10,706 nt of DNA, from contig CAZJXN010000174.1 of assembly GCA_964549655.1 (NCBI GenBank), forward strand, positions 1 to 10,706, written 5' to 3'. The position numbers and the translations under genes were made by a program. This stretch comes from JADJNW01 sp964549655 (GTDB lineage: Bacteria; Bacteroidota; Bacteroidia; Chitinophagales; Saprospiraceae). Positions 1-6,553 of the stretch are shown here, piece by piece (the first letter of the stretch is position 1; each line of letters opens with the position of its first letter). The notes under the pieces are model-generated. The model did no database searches, had not been told where the DNA came from, and worked only from the letters and a program-made list of their open reading frames with translations.

Positions 1-1
1 A

Positions 2-259
2 GAAGCCGAAGATTGGTATCAGGAAAGGTCGGCTGTCAAGGCAAAACAGTTTGTAAAAGCCTATTTGAAGTTAATTCAGTCTATTGAATCTGCCCCCTTG
101 CAATACCCTGTCATTTACAAAGAAGTCAGAATGGCAAGATTTGGAAGAGCTTTCCCCTTGTATTCTATTTTGTTCTTTCTACGAGAGGATACCGCCTACA
201 TTGTTTCAATTTTTCATGATAACCGCGATTGGAACATCTGGCAAGAGCGGGTAAGTTGA
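2..259 (+). CDS. ParE/RelE-family toxin, 5' truncated by the window edge
   Basis: The frame is open from base 2 to the TGA at 257-259 and encodes about 85 residues, starting EAEDWYQERS. The first possible start inside the window (TTG at 65) lies in the middle of the conserved domain, so the true start is upstream of base 1. The C-terminal half has the ParE/RelE layout: a helix rich in K/Q/E, then a short PLQYP segment, then strands with VRMARFGRAFPLYSILFF and a final YIVSIFHDNRDW. This fits the type II toxin-antitoxin RelE/ParE superfamily (ParE_toxin), whose members inhibit gyrase or cleave mRNA. Which activity applies here cannot be told. A partner antitoxin would be expected just upstream, outside the window. 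The gene converges on the Sel1 gene, with a hairpin between them. Confidence 0.8.
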   Translation, partial: EAEDWYQERSAVKAKQFVKAYLKLIQSIESAPLQYPVIYKEVRMARFGRAFPLYSILFFLREDTAYIVSIFHDNRDWNIWQERVS

Positions 260-326
260 TTTTTTCAGCTTAGGGATGGGAATGAACCGTAGGTATTCCA
301 TCCGAATCGAAGTCATGGACAGCCTG

Positions 327-355
327 ACCCCGCCAATTTTGTCCTTTGGCGGGGT
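327..355. terminator. GC-rich hairpin between convergent genes
   Basis: A perfect 10-bp inverted repeat, ACCCCGCCAA (327-336) and TTGGCGGGGT (346-355), encloses a 9-base loop. It sits between the toxin gene ending at 259 on + and the Sel1 gene ending at 507 on -. Neither strand has a following T-run, so it is not a classical intrinsic terminator, although its position suits bidirectional termination or protection of 3' ends. The rest of 260-506 shows nothing I can identify. Confidence 0.45.
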
Positions 356-506
356 AAGCCCCAAATAAGAAATTATAATTCAATCGCCGATGTCTCTGGA
401 AATACCCCGCTGCAAATCCTACATTTCTTTCCATTGTTGTTCCAGTCTATCCAGGTTTCTCAGGTTTTTCCCATTATTGCTGGTATACTCGCTGCCCAAA
501 AGGCTA

Positions 507-2373
507 TCAATCGTAGCCGAGGCGTTTGAGTGCATCTTTTGCATACGGACTTCCTTGTGAAGCTGCTTGACGATAAAGTATACCTGCTGCTGCGATATCT
601 TTATTGACCCCTCTACCTGATTCATACATTTGGGCAAGAAAAGCTTGCCCAAGAGCATTGCCCTGCTCCGCCGATTTGCGATACCATTTCACCGCTTCAT
701 AATCATCCTGCTGTACGCCATTGCCTTCTCTGTACATATAGCCTAAACTACATTGCCCAAGAGCATCGCCCTGCTCCGCCGCTTTGCGATACCATTTTAC
801 CGCCTCGTAATCNNNNNNNNNNNNNNNNNNNNNNNNNNNNNNNNNNNNNNNNNNNNNNNNNNNNNNNNNNNNNNNNNNNNNNNNNNNNNNNNNNNNNNNN
901 NNNNNNNNNNNNATCCTGCTGTACACCCCTGCCTTTGTCGTACATAGTTCCCAGCTTAAGTTGCCCAAGAGCATTGCCCTGCTCCGCCGATTTGCGATAC
1001 CACTTCACCGCTTCATAATCATCCTGCTGTACGCCTTTGCCTTCATCGTACATGTCTGCAAGAAAAGCTTGCCCACGAGCATCGCCCTGCTCCGCCGCTT
1101 TGCGATACCATTTTACCGCCTCGTAATCATCCTGCTGTACACCCCTGCCTTTGTCGTACATAGTTCCCAGCTTAAGTTGCCCATCAGCATCGCCCTGCTC
1201 CGCTGCTTTGCGATACCATTTCACCGCTTCATAATCATCTTTTGATACTCCCAATCCATCTCGATACATGTCTCCTAAACTACGTTGCCCATAAGCATTG
1301 CCCTGCTCCGCCGATTTGCGATACCATTTCACCGCTTCATAATAATCCTGTTGTACCCCTTTACCTAATTCGTACTTATAGCCTAAAATACGTTGCCCAT
1401 CAGCATCGCCCTGCTCCGCCGATTTGCGATACCATTTCACCGCTTCATAATCATCCTGCTGTACGCCTTTGCCTAATTCGTACTTAATACCTAAAATAAG
1501 TTGCCCATGAACACCGCCCTGCTCCGCTGCTTTGCGATACCATTTCACCGCCTCGTAATCATCCTGCTGTACGCCTTTGCCTTCATCGTACATATAGCCT
1601 AAATTAGATTGATAATTTGAGCTAAAGTAAGGACTGTTGCGATATTTATAATAAATGGGGAATGCCTTTGTATAGTCCTTATTATCGTAGTATTGCTTCG
1701 CTTTTGCCATTTCTCGTTGCACTTCTTCCTTGCTGTAAGTACTGGTGGCAACAGGCGGTGGCGCTTTTATTGCACCTACCCCTTTCAGCAGGTCATCCTG
1801 GCGTTTCCAGCCGTTGGCAATGGCGGTGCTGCGCATGGATTTGGAAGGGTGGGTGCTGGTTTCGCCTTCCAGCGCAAAGGTGTTGATGCCCGCCTGCGCT
1901 TGATCGAAGGTAGCGCCCAGCTTGCGCAGGATGCTGCCAGAGAAGTTATCGGCTTGTATTTCAAGGGTTTTCCGCTTTTGCGAGTTGGTTTCGGTGAAGT
2001 CGTGTCCATAGATGTGGTGCCCGATTTCGTGGGCGAGCATGCTATATGCAGCCCAGCGGGTTTTCGCTTCTTTTTTAAAATTTTCCAAAAACACCGGACT
2101 GTAAAGGATGTATTTATTCTTGTTCGCAAAGGTTGCCTGCGCGTTTTTCACATTCGCTTCTTTGAGAATAAAAGACATAAAAAACATGGAATTGGCTTCT
2201 AATATTTCCATTACAATCCGTTGGGCTTCCGAACTGGCATCGAGCAGTACGTATTCTTTTTCGGTTTCTTCTTCATCATAGTTACAGCCGTGTTCGATAT
2301 TGATAAATTCCTGTGCAGGTAAGCAGTAGGTAAGTAGCAAGAAAAAGATAAAGGGGTATCTAGCTTTTTTCGT
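507..2373 (-). CDS. Exported M48-like metalloprotease with C-terminal Sel1 repeats, interrupted by assembly gap
   Basis: A zinc protease domain is followed by tandem Sel1 repeats. Numbering from the TTG at 2340, HEIGHH lies at 104-109 (H104/H108 zinc ligands, E105 catalytic) and the third ligand is E127 in LEIQAD. A later THPSKSMR (163-170) matches the HP..R segment of M48-like proteins. A TPR-like linker (about 203-245) leads into the Sel1 units, with DYEAVKWYRKAAEQG recurring every 36 residues, and the protein ends DALKRLGYD. The frame is open above the TTG and reads KKARYPFIFFLLLTYCLPAQ, a type I signal peptide, so the ancestral start was probably the ACG at 2373-2371; no ATG exists in frame. 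The product should be periplasmic or surface-exposed, with the repeats binding a partner. Both gap flanks are in phase. If the gap has zero true length, the product is about 577 residues from the TTG, or 588 from the ACG. Confidence 0.8.
510..1605 (-). repeat. Tandem 108-bp repeats encoding Sel1 units
   Basis: Units of 108 bp (36 codons) repeat along the 3' half of the gene. Each carries the consensus GVQQDDYEAVKWYRK(A/S)AEQ followed by G(D/N)AxGQ. Ignoring the N block, nine units can be counted; the last is diverged (DIAAAGILYRQAASQG). Some stretches of 50 bp or more are identical between units: 1128-1182 equals 913-967. This indicates recent duplication or gene conversion, and it explains why the assembly broke here. 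Confidence 0.9.
813..912. other. Scaffold gap (100 N) inside the Sel1 repeat array
   Basis: Exactly 100 N. On the minus strand the upstream frame ends on a complete codon (GAT, 915-913) and the downstream frame resumes on a complete codon (GAT, 812-810), giving GVQQD | DYEAVKWY, which is the normal unit junction. The real gap length is therefore most likely zero or a multiple of 108 bp; 100 is a placeholder. Confidence 0.85.
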
Positions 2374-2402
2374 GGTATTGGCGGTTTTATTTACAAAGAT
2401 AA

Positions 2403-2726
2403 TTATAACATTTTTAATAAACTAATAGCTATTCGATTTAATTCGCGCTGGGCGGCAGCAGGCTCTATCGTGTCGTTATTTTTTTCTTCCTGTATTTCGT
2501 TATAGCGGCGCTGTAGCGCGAGGATTTCATCAGGTAATTGGTTTTCATAATGCGTTGTCAGCGATTTGAACACAGTTAGTAGTTGATTATCAGCAATATA
2601 CTTGCGGCATTGGATTTTTAATTCTTTTGGAATCGTAAGTTTGGAGGGAGTTTCGGGCGTTTCTTCGTACGTCGTTTTGGTAGGGAATAAGGCATTTTTT
2701 TCGGAAAAACAAGATGCTGTAAGCAA
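2403..2726 (-). pseudogene. EAD11-like effector-associated domain, frameshifted 3' part of the membrane gene
   Basis: The frame encodes a Thr/Pro/Glu linker (about residues 15-33 from the TTG at 2726) and then an all-helical domain, including LALQRRYNEIQEEKNNDTI and RELNRIAISLLKML. The RRYNEI plus ERNRI-like LL ending is what I associate with effector-associated domain 11, a homotypic adaptor domain found in Bacteroidota and Cyanobacteria conflict and signalling proteins with caspases, TIR or NTPases. There is no in-frame ATG upstream of the domain and the frame overlaps the membrane-protein frame by 137 bp, so it is best read as the cytoplasmic tail of that gene after a frameshift at the A7 run (2695-2701). 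It ends 30 bp before the ACG of the Sel1 gene. The domain assignment is from pattern memory and was not searched. Confidence 0.6.
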
Positions 2727-3114
2727 TTAGTAATAATGCATTGAAAGGCAATAGCCAGGTGTAAGAAAGTTGTAAATATGCTGGTAAAGTATAATCATTG
2801 TATTGCATAGCAAATGGCTCTGCCAAAATCGTACCCAATGCCAGCAGCAGATACGTCAGCGTGAACCAATATACCGTTCTAAAAGCAGATAACGTAATAA
2901 TTTTGGCGGGATTGATATTTAAATAAATACCCAAATATAAAAGCAAGATACCAGGAAGCAAGTTAAACAGTACCCAAACCCACGCTGGAAGCGGCACTCC
3001 TTCAAAACGACCAAGAACGGTTTGCAGAAAGACCAATACTAAAAGAATAATGGCACCTATATTCCACAGACGCAGCAACTTACGTTATACATGGGCGAGA
3101 ATAACTTCCTGCAT
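2590..3114 (-). pseudogene. Four-helix membrane protein, N-terminal part of a broken TM-EAD11 gene
   Basis: Four hydrophobic segments are visible (numbered from the TTG at 3078): about 5-22, 32-52, 66-87 and 104-125, followed by the positive stop-transfer FFRKK. A natural ATG lies at 3114-3112, six bases after the upstream gene's stop begins (TAAATTATG), but its frame meets TAA at 3087-3085 after MQEVILAHV. Translation would have to restart at TTG 3078. After TM4 the annotated frame runs into an unlikely tail, NDVRRNARNSLQTYDSKRI, while the other frame enters the EAD11-like domain. Removing one A from the A7 run at 2701-2695 would join the two as FFRKNALFPTKTT. The intact protein would be about 235 residues with the EAD tail in the cytoplasm. 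Alternatively a functional short membrane protein starts at TTG. Confidence 0.6.
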
Positions 3115-3117
3115 AAT

Positions 3118-4332
3118 TTAGTTTTTCAGCGATTGCCAGATATTGGATTTTTCTAAATGCGTTTTGCCAGTGTGGTCACTTGGCGTGAGTACGGTCGGTT
3201 CTTTGCCGGAACCATAGGTTTTAAATTCATATACTAATGCGGTAACATTATATTGATTATTAAATGGTAAATTGCTGATTTCTTCGGGGAGTACATTTGC
3301 GCCTTCACTGAGCCAGGCAACTGCCGCTTCGCGCGAAACTTTGGAACCAGCAGTAGTAAAAGATTCAGACGTTACCACAAAAGCGATGATGCGAAAATAG
3401 CCAGGTTGAGCAAAAAACAAGGATTTTAGATAACCAGTTAGCGAAAAGGATTCATTTGGTTTAGCTCTAGTTTCCCAACGTTTTGGCTCCTTTTTTGGAG
3501 TAGCGTCTTCATTGATTTGTTCTAGACGAGTTACTATCACAAAGCCATTGGGTACATAAAAATAACTTTTATCATAATAGCCATTTTCATTGAGTGATTT
3601 GCGTAATTTTTTATCAATTGCTGCCAAGTTTTTACATTGATTGAAAGCATCTTCTAAAACGAAGGTAGCAGAAGGCTTGCGCGGAGGCCAGTCAAACATC
3701 GGAATCGGGGGTTTGAAATTACCTTTTTCGTCGTTGAAATATTCTAAAGATTGGTTTAGTTGTAAGCTTATATCAGCTTTCTTTGAACCCTCGCGAGCAG
3801 AATAGCCTTCTTCCGTGAGACCATACATACTAATAAATGGTCCTTCCGGTTCTTTGCGAAAGAAGGAAATACGTTTAATCTGCTCAGGATGCGCTCCAAG
3901 AATGGTCAGTGTATAGCCTGCGAAACGATATGCTTCCTGTTCCTCCGTTTCTTTTGCACTGAGTAATAGTGTGTGTTCGTTCACATGATGTCCAATGGCG
4001 TGCGCAATAATGGCATAGGTTTCCCATTTATCTGTCAAGCGATGAATAAAATCAGGATTGTAGAGCAGATAACGTTTCTCACCATCTACAACTGTGGCTA
4101 CATTCTCCACATTGGTTTCTACTAATTCGAAGTTTTGAGTTTTGTTGGTCGCAGTCAGGATTTTTTCAACGATACCAGGAACTGTTGCCGTAAGTGGAAA
4201 TTTGAATAGTTCCGCTTCAATAGAATCACCCTTGTGAATGCAGCGATTTGTCGCATTGATTTCGATGAGTTCTTGAGCTTTAGTTCTATGTGTCGCTATT
4301 AAGGTTGTTATAAAGAGTAGGAAAACACGCAT
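3118..4332 (-). CDS. Exported M48-like pseudo-protease (HAIGHH) with conserved C-terminal domain
   Basis: The start at ATG 4332 gives a clear signal peptide (MRVFLLFITTLIATHRTKAQ, cleavage before E21), so the product is exported. Residues 21-160 align by eye with the protease domain of the Sel1 gene: shared AQE(L/F)I, KRYLLYNPDF versus NKYILYSPVF, W..Y, AH.IGHH, E.QA..F.G and LGA. Both His zinc ligands (H111, H115) and the probable third ligand E131 remain. The catalytic Glu is A112 (GCC), and the Asp after the third ligand is Tyr, so hydrolysis is not expected. Residues about 220-404 form a separate domain with YFYVPNGFVIVTRLEQIN and W..R, which I do not recognise as a named family. The protein may bind zinc or a peptide as a sensor or decoy. 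It is followed within 3 bp by the membrane/EAD11 gene, which suggests one operon. Confidence 0.75.
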   Translation of the reverse strand: MRVFLLFITTLIATHRTKAQELIEINATNRCIHKGDSIEAELFKFPLTATVPGIVEKILTATNKTQNFELVETNVENVATVVDGEKRYLLYNPDFIHRLTDKWETYAIIAHAIGHHVNEHTLLLSAKETEEQEAYRFAGYTLTILGAHPEQIKRISFFRKEPEGPFISMYGLTEEGYSAREGSKKADISLQLNQSLEYFNDEKGNFKPPIPMFDWPPRKPSATFVLEDAFNQCKNLAAIDKKLRKSLNENGYYDKSYFYVPNGFVIVTRLEQINEDATPKKEPKRWETRAKPNESFSLTGYLKSLFFAQPGYFRIIAFVVTSESFTTAGSKVSREAAVAWLSEGANVLPEEISNLPFNNQYNVTALVYEFKTYGSGKEPTVLTPSDHTGKTHLEKSNIWQSLKN

Positions 4333-4348
4333 GGGGAAATGGTTTTGT

Positions 4349-4356
4349 CAAAATTA
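4349..4356 (-). promoter_or_regulatory. Candidate Bacteroidota -7 element before the pseudo-protease gene
   Basis: On the minus strand TAATTTTG matches TAnnTTTG and ends 16 bp before the ATG at 4332. No TTG lies at the usual 17-20 base spacing; the nearest is about 26 bases away. It is therefore a weak call. The rest of 4333-4460 is AT-rich with no visible gene. Confidence 0.3.
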
Positions 4357-4460
4357 AGAAAAAAGAAGTAAAAATTTTAAAGCAAGAACGTATTTTTTGG
4401 AAATCGTAAGGGAGTGAAAAAGTAAATGACATTGATAGGTATAAAGTATGGTATTGTTAA

Positions 4461-5086
4461 TCAAAAATACCAAAAAAGATAAAGTGGAAAGCCATAATTT
4501 TTCTTTGCATAATTTAATAAGGATAAAATTTGTAATGTTTTAGCACTTCCCGTTACGTGACCTAATGCCTCATATTGTGCATCAAAATTATTGTTTTGTT
4601 CATTCGCAACGTACAATCTTTTAGCTTGGNNNNNNNNNNNNNNNNNNNNNNNNNNNNNNNNNNNNNNNNNNNNNNNNNNNNNNNNNNNNNNNNNNNNNNN
4701 NNNNNNNNNNNNNNNNNNNNNNNNNNNNNTTGTGCATCAAAATTATTGTTTTGTTCATTCGCAACGTACAATCTTTTAGCTTGGCAAGGAAAAAGAATAT
4801 ATTGATTGGTTGCAATTGGTATAATTACTTCAAAGTCATTTCCATTTACACTTTCTTTTTTTGAGTGGAATAATCGAATTGGTAGCGGATGCTCCAAAGT
4901 TGCCTCAGCAATTTCACTCACAAGAAAATTTGAAATATCGGTTTCATATATTTTTGAATATTCTGATGACTGCATACTGGAAAACTTTAATTTTTCCCAA
5001 GTATGAGTTGACAAATAAGCAAGTAAATCTGTTAAGATTCCAGATTCTTCAAATTTATTCTTATAAATAGTTGATTTTTTTGTCAT
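4461..5086 (-). CDS. Small cytosolic protein resembling DUF6615-type proteins, split by assembly gap
   Basis: The gene starts at ATG 5086 and reads well to base 4730, containing RLFHSKKESVNGNDFEVIIP and YILFPCQAKRLYV. It then meets the second N block. The 55 bases on either side of that block are identical, so the contigs probably overlap there. If the two copies are merged, the frame continues as FDAQYEALGHVTGSAKTLQI and LSLLNYAKKNYGFPLYLFWYF, ending at TGA 4463-4461. That gives 156 residues, an exact number of codons. The pattern (FHxKKExxNGxDxE, PCQAK, LLNYAKKxxGxPLYL) recalls DUF6615, with nuclease-like spacing of acidic and QAK residues, but I could not confirm the family. No signal peptide is present. 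The tail after the PLYL strand looks short, so the C-terminus may be truncated. Confidence 0.6.
4575..4784. repeat. Exact 55-bp direct repeat flanking a 100-N gap (assembly artefact)
   Basis: Bases 4575-4629 and 4730-4784 are identical over 55 bp and abut the N block (4630-4729) on both sides. This is how two de Bruijn graph contigs look when their shared k-mer end was not merged; 55 is a common k value. The single-copy reading restores an open frame, supporting artefact over true duplication. Confidence 0.85.
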
Positions 5087-5094
5087 ATTAAATT

Positions 5095-5138
5095 AAAAAA
5101 AAATCCGCTTACAAACATAAGATTGATTGTAAACGGAT
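5095..5138 (-). terminator. Intrinsic-terminator-like hairpin in the divergent intergenic region
   Basis: On the minus strand the arms 5138-5127 and 5114-5103 pair over 12 positions, with one G-U at 5108/5133. T9 (5103-5095) follows directly, and the ATG at 5086 is only eight bases beyond. Reading on + the arms have a C-A mismatch and no T-run, so any terminator acts on minus transcripts. As no minus gene lies immediately upstream, it may be an attenuator in the leader of the 5086 gene, a relic of a lost gene, or an operator palindrome. The loop includes TATGTTTG (5119-5112), a possible -7 element. Confidence 0.5.
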
Positions 5139-5165
5139 AGCCTCAGTTGTGAATCGCGAGTATAA

Positions 5166-5810
5166 GTAAAAATATTACACAATGCAACAGCTTACGAAAA
5201 TTACCTGCATTCAGGTGATAGTTTCCATGAATTTGTCAATCAGGTACTTGACAATTTGGAAGATGGCGATGAATACTTTATTGTATCCAGCCAAACACCA
5301 AAGGAGATGCAATCTTCCGAAGCACTTTTTGTAAAAGGTATTTTAAAAGCAGTCGAACGAGGGGTGAAGTTTTGGTATATCTACCCAAAAATGGATTTGA
5401 ATCAAGATAGTGAGGGCGGCATGGACAATGTATCGCGGTGGCTGTTACTCTGGTCGGATGCTATCAATTTGGATTTAAAATTTAAAGTGTGGAAAGAACA
5501 ACTTATTGCTAGAAACAGCGACCTCGCTAATCGGATTAAAACTTGCGTCAATGGCATTGGCGTACAGACACAACACGAAGGATTCATGTTCGCACCGTTC
5601 ATTCGTTACATCATTATTAAGTCGTTGGAACTAAAGCCAGAATCAGAAGAAAATACGAACCCAAAGGAGCGAAATTATACATACCAATCTTGGACCGAAA
5701 TCTCCGAAACCCATAAATATGAGGAATTATTTGTAAAGTTGAATAGTACAGCGACCAGAGTGCTTGCCGATTATTGTATAGATGCGGTTCGTAAACAATT
5801 GACCAAATAA
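5166..5810 (+). CDS. Unrecognised protein of ~185-215 residues, start uncertain
   Basis: The frame is open from the stop at 5163-5165 to the TAA at 5808-5810. The first conventional start is TTG at 5256, but the 90 bases before it read as plausible protein (KILHNATAYENYLHSGDS, then FHEFVNQVLDNLEDGDEYF), so the true start is probably near 5166-5172, where the codons are GTA and ATA, not ATG or GTG. A central EYFIVSSQTPKEMQ and the strand-helix-strand GILKAVERGVKFWYIYP resemble the first half of a PLD-like or Rossmannoid fold, but no HKD motif is visible. A second part has WLLLWSDAI and FAPFIRYIIIKSLELKPE. There is no signal peptide or membrane helix. I assign no function. It ends 29 bp before the YhhQ-family gene and may be co-transcribed with it. 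Confidence 0.6.
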   Translation, partial: VKILHNATAYENYLHSGDSFHEFVNQVLDNLEDGDEYFIVSSQTPKEMQSSEALFVKGILKAVERGVKFWYIYPKMDLNQDSEGGMDNVSRWLLLWSDAINLDLKFKVWKEQLIARNSDLANRIKTCVNGIGVQTQHEGFMFAPFIRYIIIKSLELKPESEENTNPKERNYTYQSWTEISETHKYEELFVKLNSTATRVLADYCIDAVRKQLTK

Positions 5811-5839
5811 TATTTCATAAAAAACTAAAAAACAATATC

Positions 5840-6553
5840 ATGTTATTCATGTTTTCTTGGCTATTTCTTACCATCATTTTAGGGTCATTAATTGCCATGA
5901 GTTCCAGACGGCTTGGTTATGAAATCATTATTGCAGGATTTGTTGGAATGCTCGTTATTGCTATTTCCGTAGCAGGAAAGTCGGGAGCGATTCCGGGACT
6001 TGAAAACTTTACATTATCCGCCTCTATTTTTGTTTACAGTGCTACTTTCATTTTTACCGATGTACTTTCTGAAATCTGGGGAAAAGAAATCTCGCGCAAG
6101 GCGGTGTATGCCGGTGCTGTTATTTATCCTCTACTATTTGTAACTACTCAGTTTTCGGTCATTTGGGAGCCGCATCCAATTTGGGCAGCCAATCAAGAAG
6201 CTTATGCTGCTATCATGGGTACAACGGTGCGAATTGTCATTGCTTCTTTTATAGCGTTTGTAATCTCTCAACTACACGATGTTTGGTCATTTCATGTCTT
6301 GAAAAGATGGACCAATGGTAAATATTTTTGGCTGCGCAAAAATGTCTCCACCATCGCTTCTCAATTTATTGATACCGTTATATTTTATAGCATTGGTTTT
6401 TATGGCGTGTTTCCAATTTTTGAATTGATTGTCTTTAGCTTTGCTGTCAAAGCCTTTATTGCTATTGTGGACACTCCGTTTGTCCATTTTGTGGTTCACT
6501 TTTTAAGAAAAGACCCTGCCATTAGGGAATTAGAGGCAAATCATTATAAATGA
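5840..6553 (+). CDS. yhhQ: Queuosine precursor transporter, YhhQ family
   Basis: This is a 237-residue inner-membrane protein with about six hydrophobic segments. Family landmarks are TDVLSEIWGKEISRK (73-87), SQLHDVW (143-149), WLRKNVST (164-171), SQFIDT (174-179) and VDTPF (210-214). The duplicated TD..SE / SQ..D pattern and the length are typical of the Vut_1/YhhQ family, which imports 7-deazaguanine precursors (preQ0/preQ1 or queuine) for the queuosine modification of GUN-anticodon tRNAs. The ATG at 5840 starts directly with hydrophobic sequence, as in relatives. Its stop overlaps the next ATG by 4 bp (ATGA, 6550-6553), which suggests translational coupling with the methyltransferase. No queuosine biosynthetic gene lies in the window. 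Confidence 0.9.
   Translation: MLFMFSWLFLTIILGSLIAMSSRRLGYEIIIAGFVGMLVIAISVAGKSGAIPGLENFTLSASIFVYSATFIFTDVLSEIWGKEISRKAVYAGAVIYPLLFVTTQFSVIWEPHPIWAANQEAYAAIMGTTVRIVIASFIAFVISQLHDVWSFHVLKRWTNGKYFWLRKNVSTIASQFIDTVIFYSIGFYGVFPIFELIVFSFAVKAFIAIVDTPFVHFVVHFLRKDPAIRELEANHYK

Noticed and set aside
419..658. Minus-strand frame of 79 codons downstream of and overlapping the Sel1 gene end
   Set aside because: It overlaps the Sel1 coding sequence in another frame, has no ATG at its start, and the Sel1 frame ends normally with DALKRLGYD.
961..1487. Plus-strand frames across the Sel1 repeats
   Set aside because: Antisense shadows produced by the repeat's base composition; the Sel1 reading on the minus strand is unambiguous.
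1693..2202. Plus-strand frame of 169 codons opposite the protease domain
   Set aside because: It lies antisense to the HEIGHH domain and shows no protein-like motif.
507..2373. CRISPR-like interpretation of the regular repeats
   Set aside because: The 108-bp period, continuous reading frame and Sel1 motif show a protein repeat; there are no unique spacers.
2394..2401. TATCTTTG on the minus strand before the Sel1 protease gene as a promoter
   Set aside because: It matches TAnnTTTG but there is no TTG at the proper spacing and it lies within a tight operon, so chance in AT-rich DNA is likely.
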